Source: Gammaproteobacteria bacterium
GTDB taxonomy: Bacteria > Pseudomonadota > Gammaproteobacteria > GCA-001735895
Assembly (NCBI GenBank): GCA_029862125.1
Contig: JAOTXY010000002.1
Location: 1-64,000, forward strand
Direction: 5' to 3'
DNA length: 64,000 nt
In this document: positions 41,502 through 51,410 of the stretch, in pieces
Position numbering within the stretch: the stretch's first letter is position 1
Layout: each line of letters starts with the position of its first letter
Position numbers and translations under genes: made by a program
The notes under the pieces: model-generated
The model's database searches: none
What the model saw: only the letters and a program-made list of their open reading frames with translations
Told to the model about the DNA's origin: nothing

Positions 41502-42697
41502 AGATGCAGTCATCCATGCGCTATGCCGAGATCAAAACCAGCACTCCAAATTACTGGGGAATCCTGGCTGCGCTTGCCGTGATTGCGCTAACTGGATTTG
41601 CCGCTGCACATCACATGGACACGGAAGGTCACCACGTTACCGGCATGACCAACCAGGTTGTCTGGGGGCTACCCCATGTATTCGCGATCTTTTTAATTGT
41701 CGCGGCTTCCGGCGCGCTTAACCTGGCCTCGATCGCTTCGGTCTTCGGCAAGCAGGATTACAAGCCTCTGGCACGTTTCTCGGCGGTACTGTCGATCGCG
41801 TTACTGGTGGGTGGACTGGCAATTTTATTGCTCGACCTGGGACGCCCGGATCGCCTGATCGTGGCGATGACCTATTACAATTTCAAATCGATTTTCGCCT
41901 GGAACATCATCCTCTACACCGGGTTCATCGTCATCGTGCTGGCCTATCTATGGCTGATGATGGAGCGGCGCATGCATCGTTGGAGCAAACCGGCGGGGTT
42001 ACTGGCCTTTGCCTGGCGCCTGATCCTGACCACCGGTACCGGCTCGATCTTCGGTTTCCTGGTGGCGCGCGAGGCATATGACTCTGCCCTGCTGGCGCCA
42101 TTGTTCATCGTCATGTCGTTCGCTTTTGGCCTGGCGATTTTCATCATGCTATTGATGCTCAGTTTCAGGCTCGATCAGCGCGAGCTGGATCACTCGCACC
42201 TGCAACGATTGCGCAAATTGCTGGGATTGTTTACCGCGGCAGTACTTTACTTCGTGATCGTATTTCATCTGACCAAGTTGTATGGCACCCAGAACCATGA
42301 TTTCGAACGCTTCATTCTACTAGACGGCGGTATTTACACCTTGATGTTCTGGATATTCCAGATCGGGCTTGGCAACCTGTTGCCATTGGCGATGTTGTAT
42401 GCGCCCGGCCTGCAGCGCTCGAATTCGGCCCTGGTGATCGCGAGCCTGCTGGTTATTGTCGGTGCCTTCGCCCAGCTCTACATCATCATCGTCGGTGGAC
42501 AGGCATATCCGCTCAACATTTTCCCGGGTTATATCGTGGAAAGCAGCTTCTTCGATGGTGTGATCAACGAATATACTCCGAGCCTGTGGGAGTTTCTGCT
42601 CGGGTTTGGCGGTGTTACCGGCGCGCTGTTGGTCGCACTGCTTGGCATTCGGATACTGCCCATCATGCCTGAAAGCCTGCCAGCCGAGGTACAATAG
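41498..42697 (+). CDS. dsrP: DsrP, NrfD-type membrane quinone-reactive subunit
   Basis: 399 residues, about ten membrane segments. Typical NrfD features: the long helix with GLAILLLDLGRPDRLIVAM and a C-terminal GGQAYPLNIFPGY loop. It shares four bases with dsrO. Anchors the periplasmic module of DsrMKJOP to quinones. Confidence 0.95.
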   Translation: MKMQSSMRYAEIKTSTPNYWGILAALAVIALTGFAAAHHMDTEGHHVTGMTNQVVWGLPHVFAIFLIVAASGALNLASIASVFGKQDYKPLARFSAVLSIALLVGGLAILLLDLGRPDRLIVAMTYYNFKSIFAWNIILYTGFIVIVLAYLWLMMERRMHRWSKPAGLLAFAWRLILTTGTGSIFGFLVAREAYDSALLAPLFIVMSFAFGLAIFIMLLMLSFRLDQRELDHSHLQRLRKLLGLFTAAVLYFVIVFHLTKLYGTQNHDFERFILLDGGIYTLMFWIFQIGLGNLLPLAMLYAPGLQRSNSALVIASLLVIVGAFAQLYIIIVGGQAYPLNIFPGYIVESSFFDGVINEYTPSLWEFLLGFGGVTGALLVALLGIRILPIMPESLPAEVQ

Positions 42698-42700
42698 GTT

Positions 42701-44107
42701 ATGGCTTCGCTATTTCTCTCCGCGGCACACAAATCATCGGGTAAAACCACGCTCAGCATCGGCCTGTGTGCGGCCCTGGTCAAACGCGGCTTTGATGTGC
42801 AGCCTTTTAAAAAGGGTCCCGACTATATTGACCCGATCTGGCTCGGGATGGCCGCCGGGAAACCCTGTTACAACCTCGATTTTTTCGTCGCCGGCCGACA
42901 GGAAACGATTGACGACTATTGTTACCGAGGGCAGGCAGCTGATATTTGCCTGATCGAGGGCAACAAGGGGCTACATGACGGACTTGACCTGGATGGTAGC
43001 AATAGCAATGCAGCGTTGGCAAAAGCACTGAAGGCCCCGGTCATCATGGTCGTCGATGCCCGCGGCACCATGCGTGGCATCGCGCCCCTGTTAATCGGGT
43101 ACCAGGTGTTCGACAAAGAAGTCAACATCGCCGGTGTCATCGCTAACATGACCGGCGGCCGGCGGCACGAATCCAAGCTGCGTGCGGCGGTCGAAGAATA
43201 TACCGACATCCCGTTCCTGGGAGCGCTTGAAAACGATGCATCCATTGGTCTCAATGAACGTCATCTCGGGTTAATTCCCGGTTACGAGGACCCTGATTCC
43301 AGGCACAAGATCAATACTATTGCCGGCGTGATCGGCGATAACGTCGACCTGGATAAACTGGTCGAAATAGCGCAACAGGCAAAATCGGTCGAGCCGGCAA
43401 CATCGCCATTGCTGCGCAAGCCCGAATTTACCGGTTTGCGTATCGGCATTGCACAGGACAGCGCCTTCGGCTTTTATTACCCCGGAGACCTCGAAGCATT
43501 CCGCCAGGCAGGCGCGCAGCTGGTTTCGATCGACACCACCCGGGACCAGTCCCTGCCCGCCATCGATGGGCTTTTTATCGGTGGTGGATTTCCCGAGCGC
43601 CATGCGGCAAGCCTCGCCGCCAATGGCACAATGCGCGATTCGATAAAAAACGCGATCGAAGCCGGCCTCCCAAGCTACGCGGAATGCGGTGGCTTAATGT
43701 ACCTGTCACGAAGCCTGACCTGGAATGAAGCCAGCTATGACATGGTCGGCGTGCTCGACGCGAAGTCTGTCATGCACGAAAAATCCCAGGGTCGTGGATA
43801 CGTTAAACTCGGCGAAATTGAAGGTCAGCATCCCTGGACTTTTCAACGTCAGCCCGGCAATGAGTTACATGCGCATGAATTTCATTATTCAGCGCTGCAG
43901 GGCATGCCCGATGATGCCGTATATGCCTACCAGGTCCTGCGAGGCAAGGGGATCCGGCAGCAGCATGACGGATTCGTTTACAAGAATTTACTCGCCTCTT
44001 ATAGCCACCTGCGCGACACCGCGGCGAATCCCTGGGTTAAACGCTTTTTACACTTTGTGCAACTCAACAAGGCTTCGCCTGTAACCGAGGTCGCTAATGC
44101 CCTGTAA
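42701..44107 (+). CDS. dsrN: DsrN, cobyrinic-acid a,c-diamide synthase-like (CobB family)
   Basis: 468 residues. ATP-grasp/amidotransferase layout: N-terminal P-loop AAHKSSGKTTLSIGLCAAL, then a class I glutamine amidotransferase domain with YAECGGLMYL (nucleophile Cys) and HAHEFHYS. In dsr operons this gene is held to amidate sirohaem to the DsrAB amide form. Three bases after dsrP. Confidence 0.94.
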   Translation: MASLFLSAAHKSSGKTTLSIGLCAALVKRGFDVQPFKKGPDYIDPIWLGMAAGKPCYNLDFFVAGRQETIDDYCYRGQAADICLIEGNKGLHDGLDLDGSNSNAALAKALKAPVIMVVDARGTMRGIAPLLIGYQVFDKEVNIAGVIANMTGGRRHESKLRAAVEEYTDIPFLGALENDASIGLNERHLGLIPGYEDPDSRHKINTIAGVIGDNVDLDKLVEIAQQAKSVEPATSPLLRKPEFTGLRIGIAQDSAFGFYYPGDLEAFRQAGAQLVSIDTTRDQSLPAIDGLFIGGGFPERHAASLAANGTMRDSIKNAIEAGLPSYAECGGLMYLSRSLTWNEASYDMVGVLDAKSVMHEKSQGRGYVKLGEIEGQHPWTFQRQPGNELHAHEFHYSALQGMPDDAVYAYQVLRGKGIRQQHDGFVYKNLLASYSHLRDTAANPWVKRFLHFVQLNKASPVTEVANAL

Positions 44108-44115
44108 TCACCGCC

Positions 44116-44433
44116 ATGATTAGTCTCTCTGCCACGGCCCTGGAACAGATTAAGCTTTCCACGAACCAGGATGAAAATCACTCGCTGCCAATACGTATCG
44201 CCATCAAGGAACAGGACGACGGCAGTTTTCACTACGCCATGGGATTCGATGAACAACGGCTGCCGGGTGACAATTTTCTGAATTTTGACGGTGTCAACCT
44301 GGTTGTCTCCGAGGGCAGCAAGGACCTCGCGGAGGGTATGACCATCGACTTCGTTGAGCTGGAACCCGGTAAACCCGAGTTTATATTCCTCAATCCCAAC
44401 GACCCCACCTATGTCCCACCCCGGAAGTCATAG
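44116..44433 (+). CDS. dsrR: DsrR, A-type (IscA-like) scaffold lacking the usual Cys
   Basis: 105 residues with an IscA-like fold (ISLSATALEQIKLS; GDNFLNFDGVNLVVSEGS; DFVELEPGKPEFIFLNPND). No Cys is present, in line with known DsrR, which does not bind clusters and acts after transcription on dsr expression. Eight bases after dsrN; ends the dsr run. Confidence 0.88.
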   Translation: MISLSATALEQIKLSTNQDENHSLPIRIAIKEQDDGSFHYAMGFDEQRLPGDNFLNFDGVNLVVSEGSKDLAEGMTIDFVELEPGKPEFIFLNPNDPTYVPPRKS

Positions 44434-44493
44434 TTCCACCAGGCAGGTTCGCTCAATCGTTTAAATCGGTATACTTGCGAGAATAGGTAAGCA

Positions 44494-46152
44494 ATGAAAC
44501 CTTCTTATTCGATCGATTTTCTCGCTATGTCTGGACACGATCCACATTTACTACGCAAGACCAACCTGTTTAACGCATGGTTTGTCAGACTCGATAAAGA
44601 AAAGCGTAACCTGCTGAAAAGCGGCAGGTTTCGACTGTTGTTCCTGTCCTTTTCAATTCTGATCCTATTGTTGTTGAACTTGATTGGCGTGGTAAAGCCC
44701 GATAGCCCCATTGCCATAAGCTTACAAGATTACGTCGCCTGGATGCACACTTTGGAAATCGTGCTACTGCTGTTGCTGTTCTGGGAGATCTGGCGTGAAT
44801 TATTGCAGCCGTTGTTGAGACTGTGCGACTGGGCGGATTTGATGCGCGGCGTCAATTTCGATGCACAGGTCGAGCTGAGCGGCGATAGCGATTTTTCCGA
44901 GCTGGCCCGCGACATCAACATGCTCGGCAACATGATTAATCAACTCTCGCGCGATACCGATGTCCAATTGCAAAAGCATACCGACTACATTTCGCGTGAG
45001 TCGAGGTCACTGGCGATACTTTACGATGTTGCTTCAAGCATAAACGCGTCGCGTGACCTTAACGAACTGTTCAAAAAATCGCTCGAATCCCTGTGCAAAA
45101 ACTTGAACGCCAGCGCCGGAATTATTCGCCAGTTTATAGGCAAAAATAAAAAAGATATCGTCGCTTCTCACGGCGATATAAATCATACCTTTCTCTCGAG
45201 CGCCGATCACTTTCTGTCGATTGACTATCCATCTAGTGATATCAAGCTCGATAGCATTTACCGCATTGACAGCCTTGACCATGAAACCGTGTTTGGTCTC
45301 GGTAGCACGCATCGACAGGAAAAGGTGCGGGTGCTGTCGATATTGCTGCAGTACCGCGAAGGCATACTCGGTGCGATTCATTTATTTTTTCCAGATGATA
45401 GCTCGGTCGATCTTGAGGACTACAACGAGCTGCTGCTGAGCATCGGTCAGCACCTCGGCAGTGCGGTGGAGAAGTTTCGCCTGCTCGAGGAAGAAAGCGA
45501 ATTGCTGGTAATGCAGGAACGCACCAGGCTATCGCACGAACTGCATGATTCGCTGGCACAAACCATCGCCAGTTTGCGCATCCAGATTCGTGTCATCGAC
45601 GAGACTTTTCATTCGAATGATGAAAAAGCCATCTGGCACCAGATGGAACGCATCGAGTACACCATCGATCAGGCCAATCACCAGTTGCGCGAATTAATCG
45701 CCCATTTCCGAGTGCCGATAAACGATCAGGGGCTGATTTCGTCGATCGAGGATAACATTCGCCGCACCCAGGAAGAAATGGGCATCCCGGTCTATTTTCA
45801 AAACGAATGGCCGGAGCAGGAATTTAGCGCGGAAGTCGAACTCAACGTGCTGCGCATTGTTCAGGAATGCCTGGTTAATATCCGCAAGCACAGCCAGGCC
45901 GAAGTCGTTCGGGTATTACTCAGTTACCGTGAGGGTGACAATATCGTGTTAATCGAGGATGACGGTATCGGGTTTGAAGAATCATCGATCATATCCGAAG
46001 GAGGACGTCACCTGGGCCTGAATATACTGCGCGACCGGGCAAGAGAAATTAATGCCAGCATCGAAATCGAAAGTGAGCCCGGTGATGGAACCCGGATACA
46101 CTTGCAGTTCAAAGCCGAGCCGGTAAAGGCGCTACTCGAATCCACTGGCTGA
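44494..46152 (+). CDS. Sensor histidine kinase, NarX-like
   Basis: 552 residues. Two membrane segments (FLSFSILILLLLNLIGVV and LEIVLLLLLFWEIWRELL) are separated by only about 20 residues, so there is no large periplasmic sensor. A HAMP-type linker and GAF-like middle follow, then HisKA_3 ERTRLSHELHDSLAQTI with the phospho-His near 348 and the ATPase NVLRIVQECLVNIRKH, DDGIGF, GLNILRDR. Likely partner of the LuxR-type regulator 1.5 kb on, with an iron-sulfur protein gene between. The signal may be cytoplasmic or redox. Confidence 0.88.
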   Translation: MKPSYSIDFLAMSGHDPHLLRKTNLFNAWFVRLDKEKRNLLKSGRFRLLFLSFSILILLLLNLIGVVKPDSPIAISLQDYVAWMHTLEIVLLLLLFWEIWRELLQPLLRLCDWADLMRGVNFDAQVELSGDSDFSELARDINMLGNMINQLSRDTDVQLQKHTDYISRESRSLAILYDVASSINASRDLNELFKKSLESLCKNLNASAGIIRQFIGKNKKDIVASHGDINHTFLSSADHFLSIDYPSSDIKLDSIYRIDSLDHETVFGLGSTHRQEKVRVLSILLQYREGILGAIHLFFPDDSSVDLEDYNELLLSIGQHLGSAVEKFRLLEEESELLVMQERTRLSHELHDSLAQTIASLRIQIRVIDETFHSNDEKAIWHQMERIEYTIDQANHQLRELIAHFRVPINDQGLISSIEDNIRRTQEEMGIPVYFQNEWPEQEFSAEVELNVLRIVQECLVNIRKHSQAEVVRVLLSYREGDNIVLIEDDGIGFEESSIISEGGRHLGLNILRDRAREINASIEIESEPGDGTRIHLQFKAEPVKALLESTG

Positions 46153-46156
46153 CGCG

Positions 46157-47611
46157 ATGGCGAAAAGAATTTCACTTTCACGTGCGGCTCGCCTCGTCGG
46201 GGTAAAACGGGGAGTTCTGCAACAACAAATCAGGGCGGGAGAGTTGCAAACCTTCGAAGGTGAAATTGTATTGTCAGACCTGCTACATGCTTATCCGGAT
46301 GCCCAGATCGAGGATTCAAGCATGCTCGAACGGGTTGAGCAAATCATCGAGCAGGCCACTTTCATCAATCCCGATAGCATCGCGCGAAAGCCTGACAATG
46401 TCGCCCTGACCGCGCGCATCATGTCGTTAAGCGAGAACCTGTCACGACAAAAACGACTACTTGATCGGTACCAGCGCTTTACCGATGAACTGCGCGCTGA
46501 AATCAACAGGCTCGAGGCACAGCCCGATGCGCTGCAACAACTGGGTTCCTGGGTTGATCAAGCTACGTCCAGAATTTCGACAGACGATGATACAATAGAT
46601 CAACCATTCGTTAACGAAACGTTTTTACGTGTTATGTCGGCACAGGCAACAGTCATTCCCAGTGGTCACGAGTTCTTCGTTGAAGGTGCAGAATCTATTC
46701 TGGAAGCGGGCCTGCGCGGGGGACTGGCGCTCAATTACGGATGCAGTAACGGCAACTGCGGCCTGTGCAAGATCCGTGTAGTGTCGGGAGAAACCCGGAG
46801 AATAAAACATCACGATTATGCACTTACCGAGGCTGAAAAAGGCATTGGCTATGTGCTGGGTTGCTGCAATACCGCGATATCCGATGTCGTGCTTGAAGCC
46901 GACGAGGCACAGAGCACCAAAGACATCCCGATGCAGAACATTCCAATCAGGATAAAAAAAATCGATCATCCCGACGCCGATGTTTTAATCGTCAGCACGC
47001 GGACGCCACGCACCAGTCGGCTAAGATTTCTTGCGGGCCAGCGCGCAACGCTTTCGATTGACCAGGTGGGTTCGGGGTTTTATCCGATTGCAAGCTGCCC
47101 CTGCGACGATATGAATTTACAGTTCCATATCGGACTCGATAAACGTGACCCTGTCGCGAACTACCTGGATGAGTCCGCAAAAGCTAACGACCTGTTAACA
47201 CTGGAAGGACCGGTCGGCTCATTCGTCCTCAACGAGAACTCTTCCAATCCCCTGGTATTCATCGCCGAGGGCATCGGGTTTGCGTCCATAAAAGGCCTGA
47301 TCGAACACGCCATGGCGCTCGATGTAGCGGAAAAGATTTTCCTGTTCTGGATAGCCGACAGCGACGATTCTCACTATCTCAACAATCTTTGTCGGGCCTG
47401 GAATGATGCACTGGACAACTTCGAATACGTCCCGCTCGACGCCGAAGCCGGCGAGCATCCAGGAGACAGCATCCTCGAACAGCTGCAACAGGATGATCCC
47501 ACTGGTTTCGATTATTACCTCTGTAGTGGTGATAAAATTCGGGCCGGGGTGGAGCAATTTTTTGATACGCAGGCGATTCCAAAACAACAGGTTATGTACG
47601 AGACCTTATAG
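46157..47611 (+). CDS. HTH - [2Fe-2S] ferredoxin - FNR-type reductase-like protein
   Basis: 484 residues. The N-terminus SLSRAARLVGVKRGVLQQQI, ending GEIVLSDLL, looks like a MerR/excisionase-type HTH. A coiled linker follows to about residue 150. Then a plant-type ferredoxin domain, YGCSNGNCGLCK with GCCNTA for the fourth Cys. The C-terminal half has a ferredoxin-reductase-like layout, but the FAD motif RxYS is replaced by FYPIASCPC and the NAD loop reads FIAEGIGFASIKG. It could be a redox sensor rather than an enzyme. Between HK and RR genes, five bases after the HK stop. Confidence 0.75.
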   Translation: MAKRISLSRAARLVGVKRGVLQQQIRAGELQTFEGEIVLSDLLHAYPDAQIEDSSMLERVEQIIEQATFINPDSIARKPDNVALTARIMSLSENLSRQKRLLDRYQRFTDELRAEINRLEAQPDALQQLGSWVDQATSRISTDDDTIDQPFVNETFLRVMSAQATVIPSGHEFFVEGAESILEAGLRGGLALNYGCSNGNCGLCKIRVVSGETRRIKHHDYALTEAEKGIGYVLGCCNTAISDVVLEADEAQSTKDIPMQNIPIRIKKIDHPDADVLIVSTRTPRTSRLRFLAGQRATLSIDQVGSGFYPIASCPCDDMNLQFHIGLDKRDPVANYLDESAKANDLLTLEGPVGSFVLNENSSNPLVFIAEGIGFASIKGLIEHAMALDVAEKIFLFWIADSDDSHYLNNLCRAWNDALDNFEYVPLDAEAGEHPGDSILEQLQQDDPTGFDYYLCSGDKIRAGVEQFFDTQAIPKQQVMYETL

Positions 47612-47628
47612 ATAAAAGGACACCTATC

Positions 47629-48291
47629 GTGAGTTTAAAAGTTTTACTAATCGACGATCACATGCTCTTCCGTGAAGGCCTGATCAGCCTGCTTCAGCGG
47701 CGTAATATCGAGGTTCTTGCTGCGGTCGGGGATGGCAACGAGGGTATCAAGCAGGCACAGGAATTAGACCCCGACATTGTCCTGCTCGATAAGCGCATGC
47801 CGGTTATCGATGGTATCAGCGTGTTGAAGCATTTGAAAAAGCTCGGTTTGACCATGCCAATCGTAATGTTGACGACCAGTTCGAACGAGCAGGATTTACT
47901 CGACGCACTCAAGGCAGGTGCAAGCGGCTACCTGCTCAAGGACATGGAACCCGATGGCCTGGTATCGGCGTTACGCGATATTCACGTCGGCAAAACGGTG
48001 GTGGCACCGCCGCTAACCTCGGTGCTGGTGCGTTTCGTCAAGGGTGATATGACGGTATCGCAATCGAAGGGACCGTTCAGTGAGTTAACCCCGCGGGAAA
48101 GCGAGATCCTCGAACTGATGGCCGAGGGCCAGGGTAACAAGCTGATAGCCCGTAACCTCGGCATATCGGATGGAACCGTAAAGCTGCATGTCAAGGCAGT
48201 ACTCAGGAAACTTAATGTGCATTCACGCGTCGAAGCCGCGGTCATGTACATCGAGCACAAGCATCGTGTCGAGGACCCGGTCGAAGAATAA
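47629..48291 (+). CDS. NarL-type response regulator with LuxR HTH
   Basis: 220 residues. Receiver: VLLIDDHMLFREG acidic patch, VLLDKRMP with the phospho-Asp before KRMP, and Thr/Lys at the C-side (LTTSS, YLLKD). C-terminal HTH: LTPRESEILELMAEGQGNKL and ISDGTVKLHVKAVLRKL. GTG start with AAGGA. Probably activated by the upstream kinase; its sites may be the TACCC-type heptamers near sox and dsr. Confidence 0.92.
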   Translation: MSLKVLLIDDHMLFREGLISLLQRRNIEVLAAVGDGNEGIKQAQELDPDIVLLDKRMPVIDGISVLKHLKKLGLTMPIVMLTTSSNEQDLLDALKAGASGYLLKDMEPDGLVSALRDIHVGKTVVAPPLTSVLVRFVKGDMTVSQSKGPFSELTPRESEILELMAEGQGNKLIARNLGISDGTVKLHVKAVLRKLNVHSRVEAAVMYIEHKHRVEDPVEE

Positions 48292-48387
48292 TCTTCATTA
48301 AAACCATTTGCGGTAATTTGACTCAGGACAAAATCCGGGAATTCGGCGGAGAGTAAGCTGAATCTAAATTCCAGAGGAGGAATGGAT

Positions 48388-48735
48388 ATGATACCGATTA
48401 CCGTCGAATTTATCGTCAAAAATGGTGATAAATCACTTAAAGAAGATAGCGTAACTTTCGGTAATCCCGAGGAATTGTTCGCTTATATAGCACCCGGTGG
48501 GGGTTGCGAGCATATGCCTTCCGACCTCGGGGAGATCCAGATGGTCTTCCTGCCCCCGGAGCATCCAAATATCACCAGTCCCATCGCAGACAAGCGCGTC
48601 ACCCTGCAACTCGGAATCGTGTTAATCACCGGTCCCCTGTCGACGATCGTTCAGGTTTCCCAGGAAATTATCGACAAGGTCGGGCGCGCGGAAGTATCTG
48701 AGGCCTTCCTGGCGGTGATTGGTGCCAATTACTGA
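48388..48735 (+). CDS. Unknown conserved-looking protein
   Basis: About 115 residues, probably soluble, beginning IPITVEFIVKNGDKSL and with LFAYIAPGGGCEH. No recognised domain. AGGAGG lies seven bases from the ATG at 48388, so the ATG at 48382 is less likely. It follows the response regulator and may belong to its transcript. Confidence 0.6.
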   Translation: MIPITVEFIVKNGDKSLKEDSVTFGNPEELFAYIAPGGGCEHMPSDLGEIQMVFLPPEHPNITSPIADKRVTLQLGIVLITGPLSTIVQVSQEIIDKVGRAEVSEAFLAVIGANY

Positions 48736-48881
48736 CCAGCGGAATCTTCATTACCTGTTGCATATTGCGCGGCTATTAACAGGGATGTAAGACGCAGCTT
48801 TAGCAGGTAATATGGCGCGAAATTGGGCGTATCGACAGTATGACAATACGAGCTCACTGTAACCGACGGCGAGGCAACTCC

Positions 48882-50609
48882 TTGAATAGAAATATCATTC
48901 CACGGCTAATAGCAGTTTTTGTTGCTACCATGCTGAGCCTGTCTGTGGCCACGGCACAGACGGACCAAGCGGAGGCAACATCGGCGACGCCGCAAGCTCC
49001 CGAGACCCAACAGGCCCAGTCGATACGCAAGCTACTCGCGATCAGGGAGGCGTTGAAGGAAAAGCGTGAACGGATCAGGGATTTACTCGAACAACTGGAA
49101 ACCGCTGACGAGACTGACAAGGAAACACTCAACCAACAGATCGGCGCACTCCGGGAAACCATTGGCGAACTGACCAGATCCTTCGAAAATATCGCCGTTG
49201 GTGGTGCAAATTTACGTAACCTGACCGATGCCGAGGATAGCAAACTGGACTGGCGCGACGAGCTGCTCCAGATCACCCGGCCATTATTAAACAGCCTCAA
49301 AGAAGCGACCGAGAAACCTCGCCGAATCGAAGAACTGCGCAGCGCGATTAACCTGTACCAGCAGCAACTGGAGGTTACCAGGAAGGCAACCGAGTCCATC
49401 GCACTGTTCGACCAGTACGAAATGCCGCCGGTAGTTGCCGAGGGATTGGCTAACGTCGCAGTTTCATGGCAGGAGCGCAGCGAGGACATCGAACGTTCAC
49501 TTGAAATCTCGCGCGTCGAGTTACGCAACCTCGAACAGGAGAAAATTAAACTATTTGAAACAATAAGCCGCGTCTTGAACGATTTTTTCTGGGGACGAGG
49601 ACTGACCTTGCTGCTCGCGCTAGTCACCGGCTTCGTCCTCTGGTTTGCAATGCGGACGCTGCGCCGGCTGGTAAAATCCTGGCGTCATTCTGCACAGCAT
49701 CCAGATCACGCCGCAAAAATTCGCCTGCTGCTTTACGGCTATCACCTGCTGACAATTCTGCTGGTATCGACGGCTGTGCTGTCGGTGTTCTATATACGCG
49801 GCGACCTGTTATTGCTGACACTGGCAATAATCGCGCTGGTGATGCTTGCTCTCGGCGCCTGGCGCTTCCTGCCGCGTTACGTCCAGGAAGCTCGCCTGTT
49901 GCTCAACATTGCCGCCGCCCGCGAAGGAGAACGGGTGATCTATAACGGACTGCCGTTTCGCATTGCCTCACTTAACCTGTATTCGGAATTACGCAATCCC
50001 GAGCTTGAAGGCGCAATCCGTCTACCCTTGTCGACGCTTACCCAACTGACTTCACGCCCTCGCACCAACGAAGCCTGGTTTCCCTGCAGTGCCGGCGATT
50101 ACGTACTGCTACCGGACGGCAGTTTCGGCCAGGTCCTCGAGCAAACGGTGGAACTGGTACGGCTCAAGGTGATTGGCAGCATAGTACAGTTTGGCACTGC
50201 CGAGTTTTTACAACTTAATGTGCGCAATCTATCGCGTGAGGGCTTCGGCGTTATCGTGGTCTTCGGAATCGATTACCAGCACCAGCAGATATCGCTGACT
50301 CGGGTTCCCGAACGCTTCATGAGCGGCCTTAAAACCGCGTTCGAGCAGGCCGACTATGGCGACGACCTGAAAAATCTGCTGGTAGAGTTTAAAGAGGCTG
50401 GCACCAATTCACTGGACTACCTGATCTACGCGACTATGGAGGGTAATGTCGCAGCCTCGTACTTTACGATTGCACGCCTGATACAACAGACCTGCGTGGA
50501 CATATGCAATCACGAGGACTGGGTTATTCCGTTCACGCAGGTCACCATACACCAGGCAGACGATGAGGAACCGGCCGATATCCGCGGAAGTTTAGCTCAA
50601 CCGGTCTGA
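48882..50609 (+). CDS. MscS-type mechanosensitive channel with N-terminal coiled coil
   Basis: About 575 residues. Signal-like N-terminus (RLIAVFVATMLSLSVATA), long periplasmic coiled coil (EALKEKRERIRDLLEQLETA...), then membrane helices and an MscS-like beta domain with GDYVLLPDGSFGQVLE. I prefer TTG 48882, which has GAGG seven bases upstream; an ATG at 48840 would add 14 residues and lacks an RBS. Function: osmotic pressure release; regulation by sulfur metabolism is not shown. Confidence 0.78.
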   Translation: MNRNIIPRLIAVFVATMLSLSVATAQTDQAEATSATPQAPETQQAQSIRKLLAIREALKEKRERIRDLLEQLETADETDKETLNQQIGALRETIGELTRSFENIAVGGANLRNLTDAEDSKLDWRDELLQITRPLLNSLKEATEKPRRIEELRSAINLYQQQLEVTRKATESIALFDQYEMPPVVAEGLANVAVSWQERSEDIERSLEISRVELRNLEQEKIKLFETISRVLNDFFWGRGLTLLLALVTGFVLWFAMRTLRRLVKSWRHSAQHPDHAAKIRLLLYGYHLLTILLVSTAVLSVFYIRGDLLLLTLAIIALVMLALGAWRFLPRYVQEARLLLNIAAAREGERVIYNGLPFRIASLNLYSELRNPELEGAIRLPLSTLTQLTSRPRTNEAWFPCSAGDYVLLPDGSFGQVLEQTVELVRLKVIGSIVQFGTAEFLQLNVRNLSREGFGVIVVFGIDYQHQQISLTRVPERFMSGLKTAFEQADYGDDLKNLLVEFKEAGTNSLDYLIYATMEGNVAASYFTIARLIQQTCVDICNHEDWVIPFTQVTIHQADDEEPADIRGSLAQPV

Positions 50610-50653
50610 CAGGCCCTGCCGGGGTAAACCCGGGTGATTGATTCCAGATGGAT

Positions 50654-50977
50654 TTACAACAGCAGTATCAGGACGATGATTATCAACAGGAGATTGGTTG
50701 TGCTGACACCTGCACCCGCGGGTAATTCGGCGATTTGGCCCTGCAGGCTGGATATTTGCTGATCGGTCATCTGTTTAACGCGATCGCTGGCTTCGATGGG
50801 GTCGATTCCAAGCTCAATTAATTGCTGTTCAACATGTTGACGTTCGGCGATGTTTCTAACCAATTGGGCGCGTTCTGGCTCGGCAATCAAATGAGACGTT
50901 GATACCATTGCTGCGAAGGCGGTTGAGGTCGATAACCACAACACGGCCATCAAGATTATTTTTACCGGGTATTTCAT
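50654..50977 (-). CDS. PA2779-family small membrane-anchored protein
   Basis: 107 residues, signal peptide ending AFAA, helical middle with ERAQLVRNIAERQHVEQQL and GIDPIEASDRVKQM, and a C-terminal membrane helix LLLIIIVLILLL. This layout matches the PA2779 group of unknown function. Convergent with the MscS gene. Confidence 0.75.
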   Translation of the reverse strand: MKYPVKIILMAVLWLSTSTAFAAMVSTSHLIAEPERAQLVRNIAERQHVEQQLIELGIDPIEASDRVKQMTDQQISSLQGQIAELPAGAGVSTTNLLLIIIVLILLL

Positions 50978-51410
50978 TAATTTCTTCTCCTTATCCTATT
51001 AATTCAATCGCAGATTGAAAACTGTGAGAACCATGACCAAGCATAGTTCATCGATCGAGGTCTGCACCTTCCGATTGACGACTAGAACTAGGATTTATGT
51101 CTCAATCAAGCGATAAGCGGCATTTGGTAATTCCTGAAATAATGTTTTGGGAGATTTACATAAATATGAGATTGCAGCAGGTGCAAAACATGTATTAATT
51201 GGCTTTTCAGACCCTGCTATCGGAAATTACCTGGCTACCTTCAGAAACAAACACTGGCTATAACGTAAAGCACCAGGTACGAATAGCAGTAGAATAGCTC
51301 AGACAGGGTGTTTATAATCCGGCTTCGCGGGCAGCTGTAAATGCCAGTCCTCGAACCATTAAAACAACAAAGTTAATTGATCCACCCTTAACAACCGAAG
51401 GAGAACCAAA
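50978..51410. other. 433-base intergenic region, no gene seen
   Basis: Divergent gap between the PA2779-like gene and the ABC transporter operon. It is AT-rich and should hold both promoters, but I found no convincing promoter, riboswitch or RNA gene. A GAAGGAGAA RBS precedes the substrate-binding gene. Confidence 0.5.

Noticed and set aside
51200..51225. Possible sigma-54 promoter (TTGGC...CTGC)
   Set aside because: The GG to GC spacing is 15 rather than 12 bases, so it does not fit.
50654..51410. Riboswitch before the polyamine-type transporter
   Set aside because: No conserved fold or terminator/anti-terminator pair could be found by eye.
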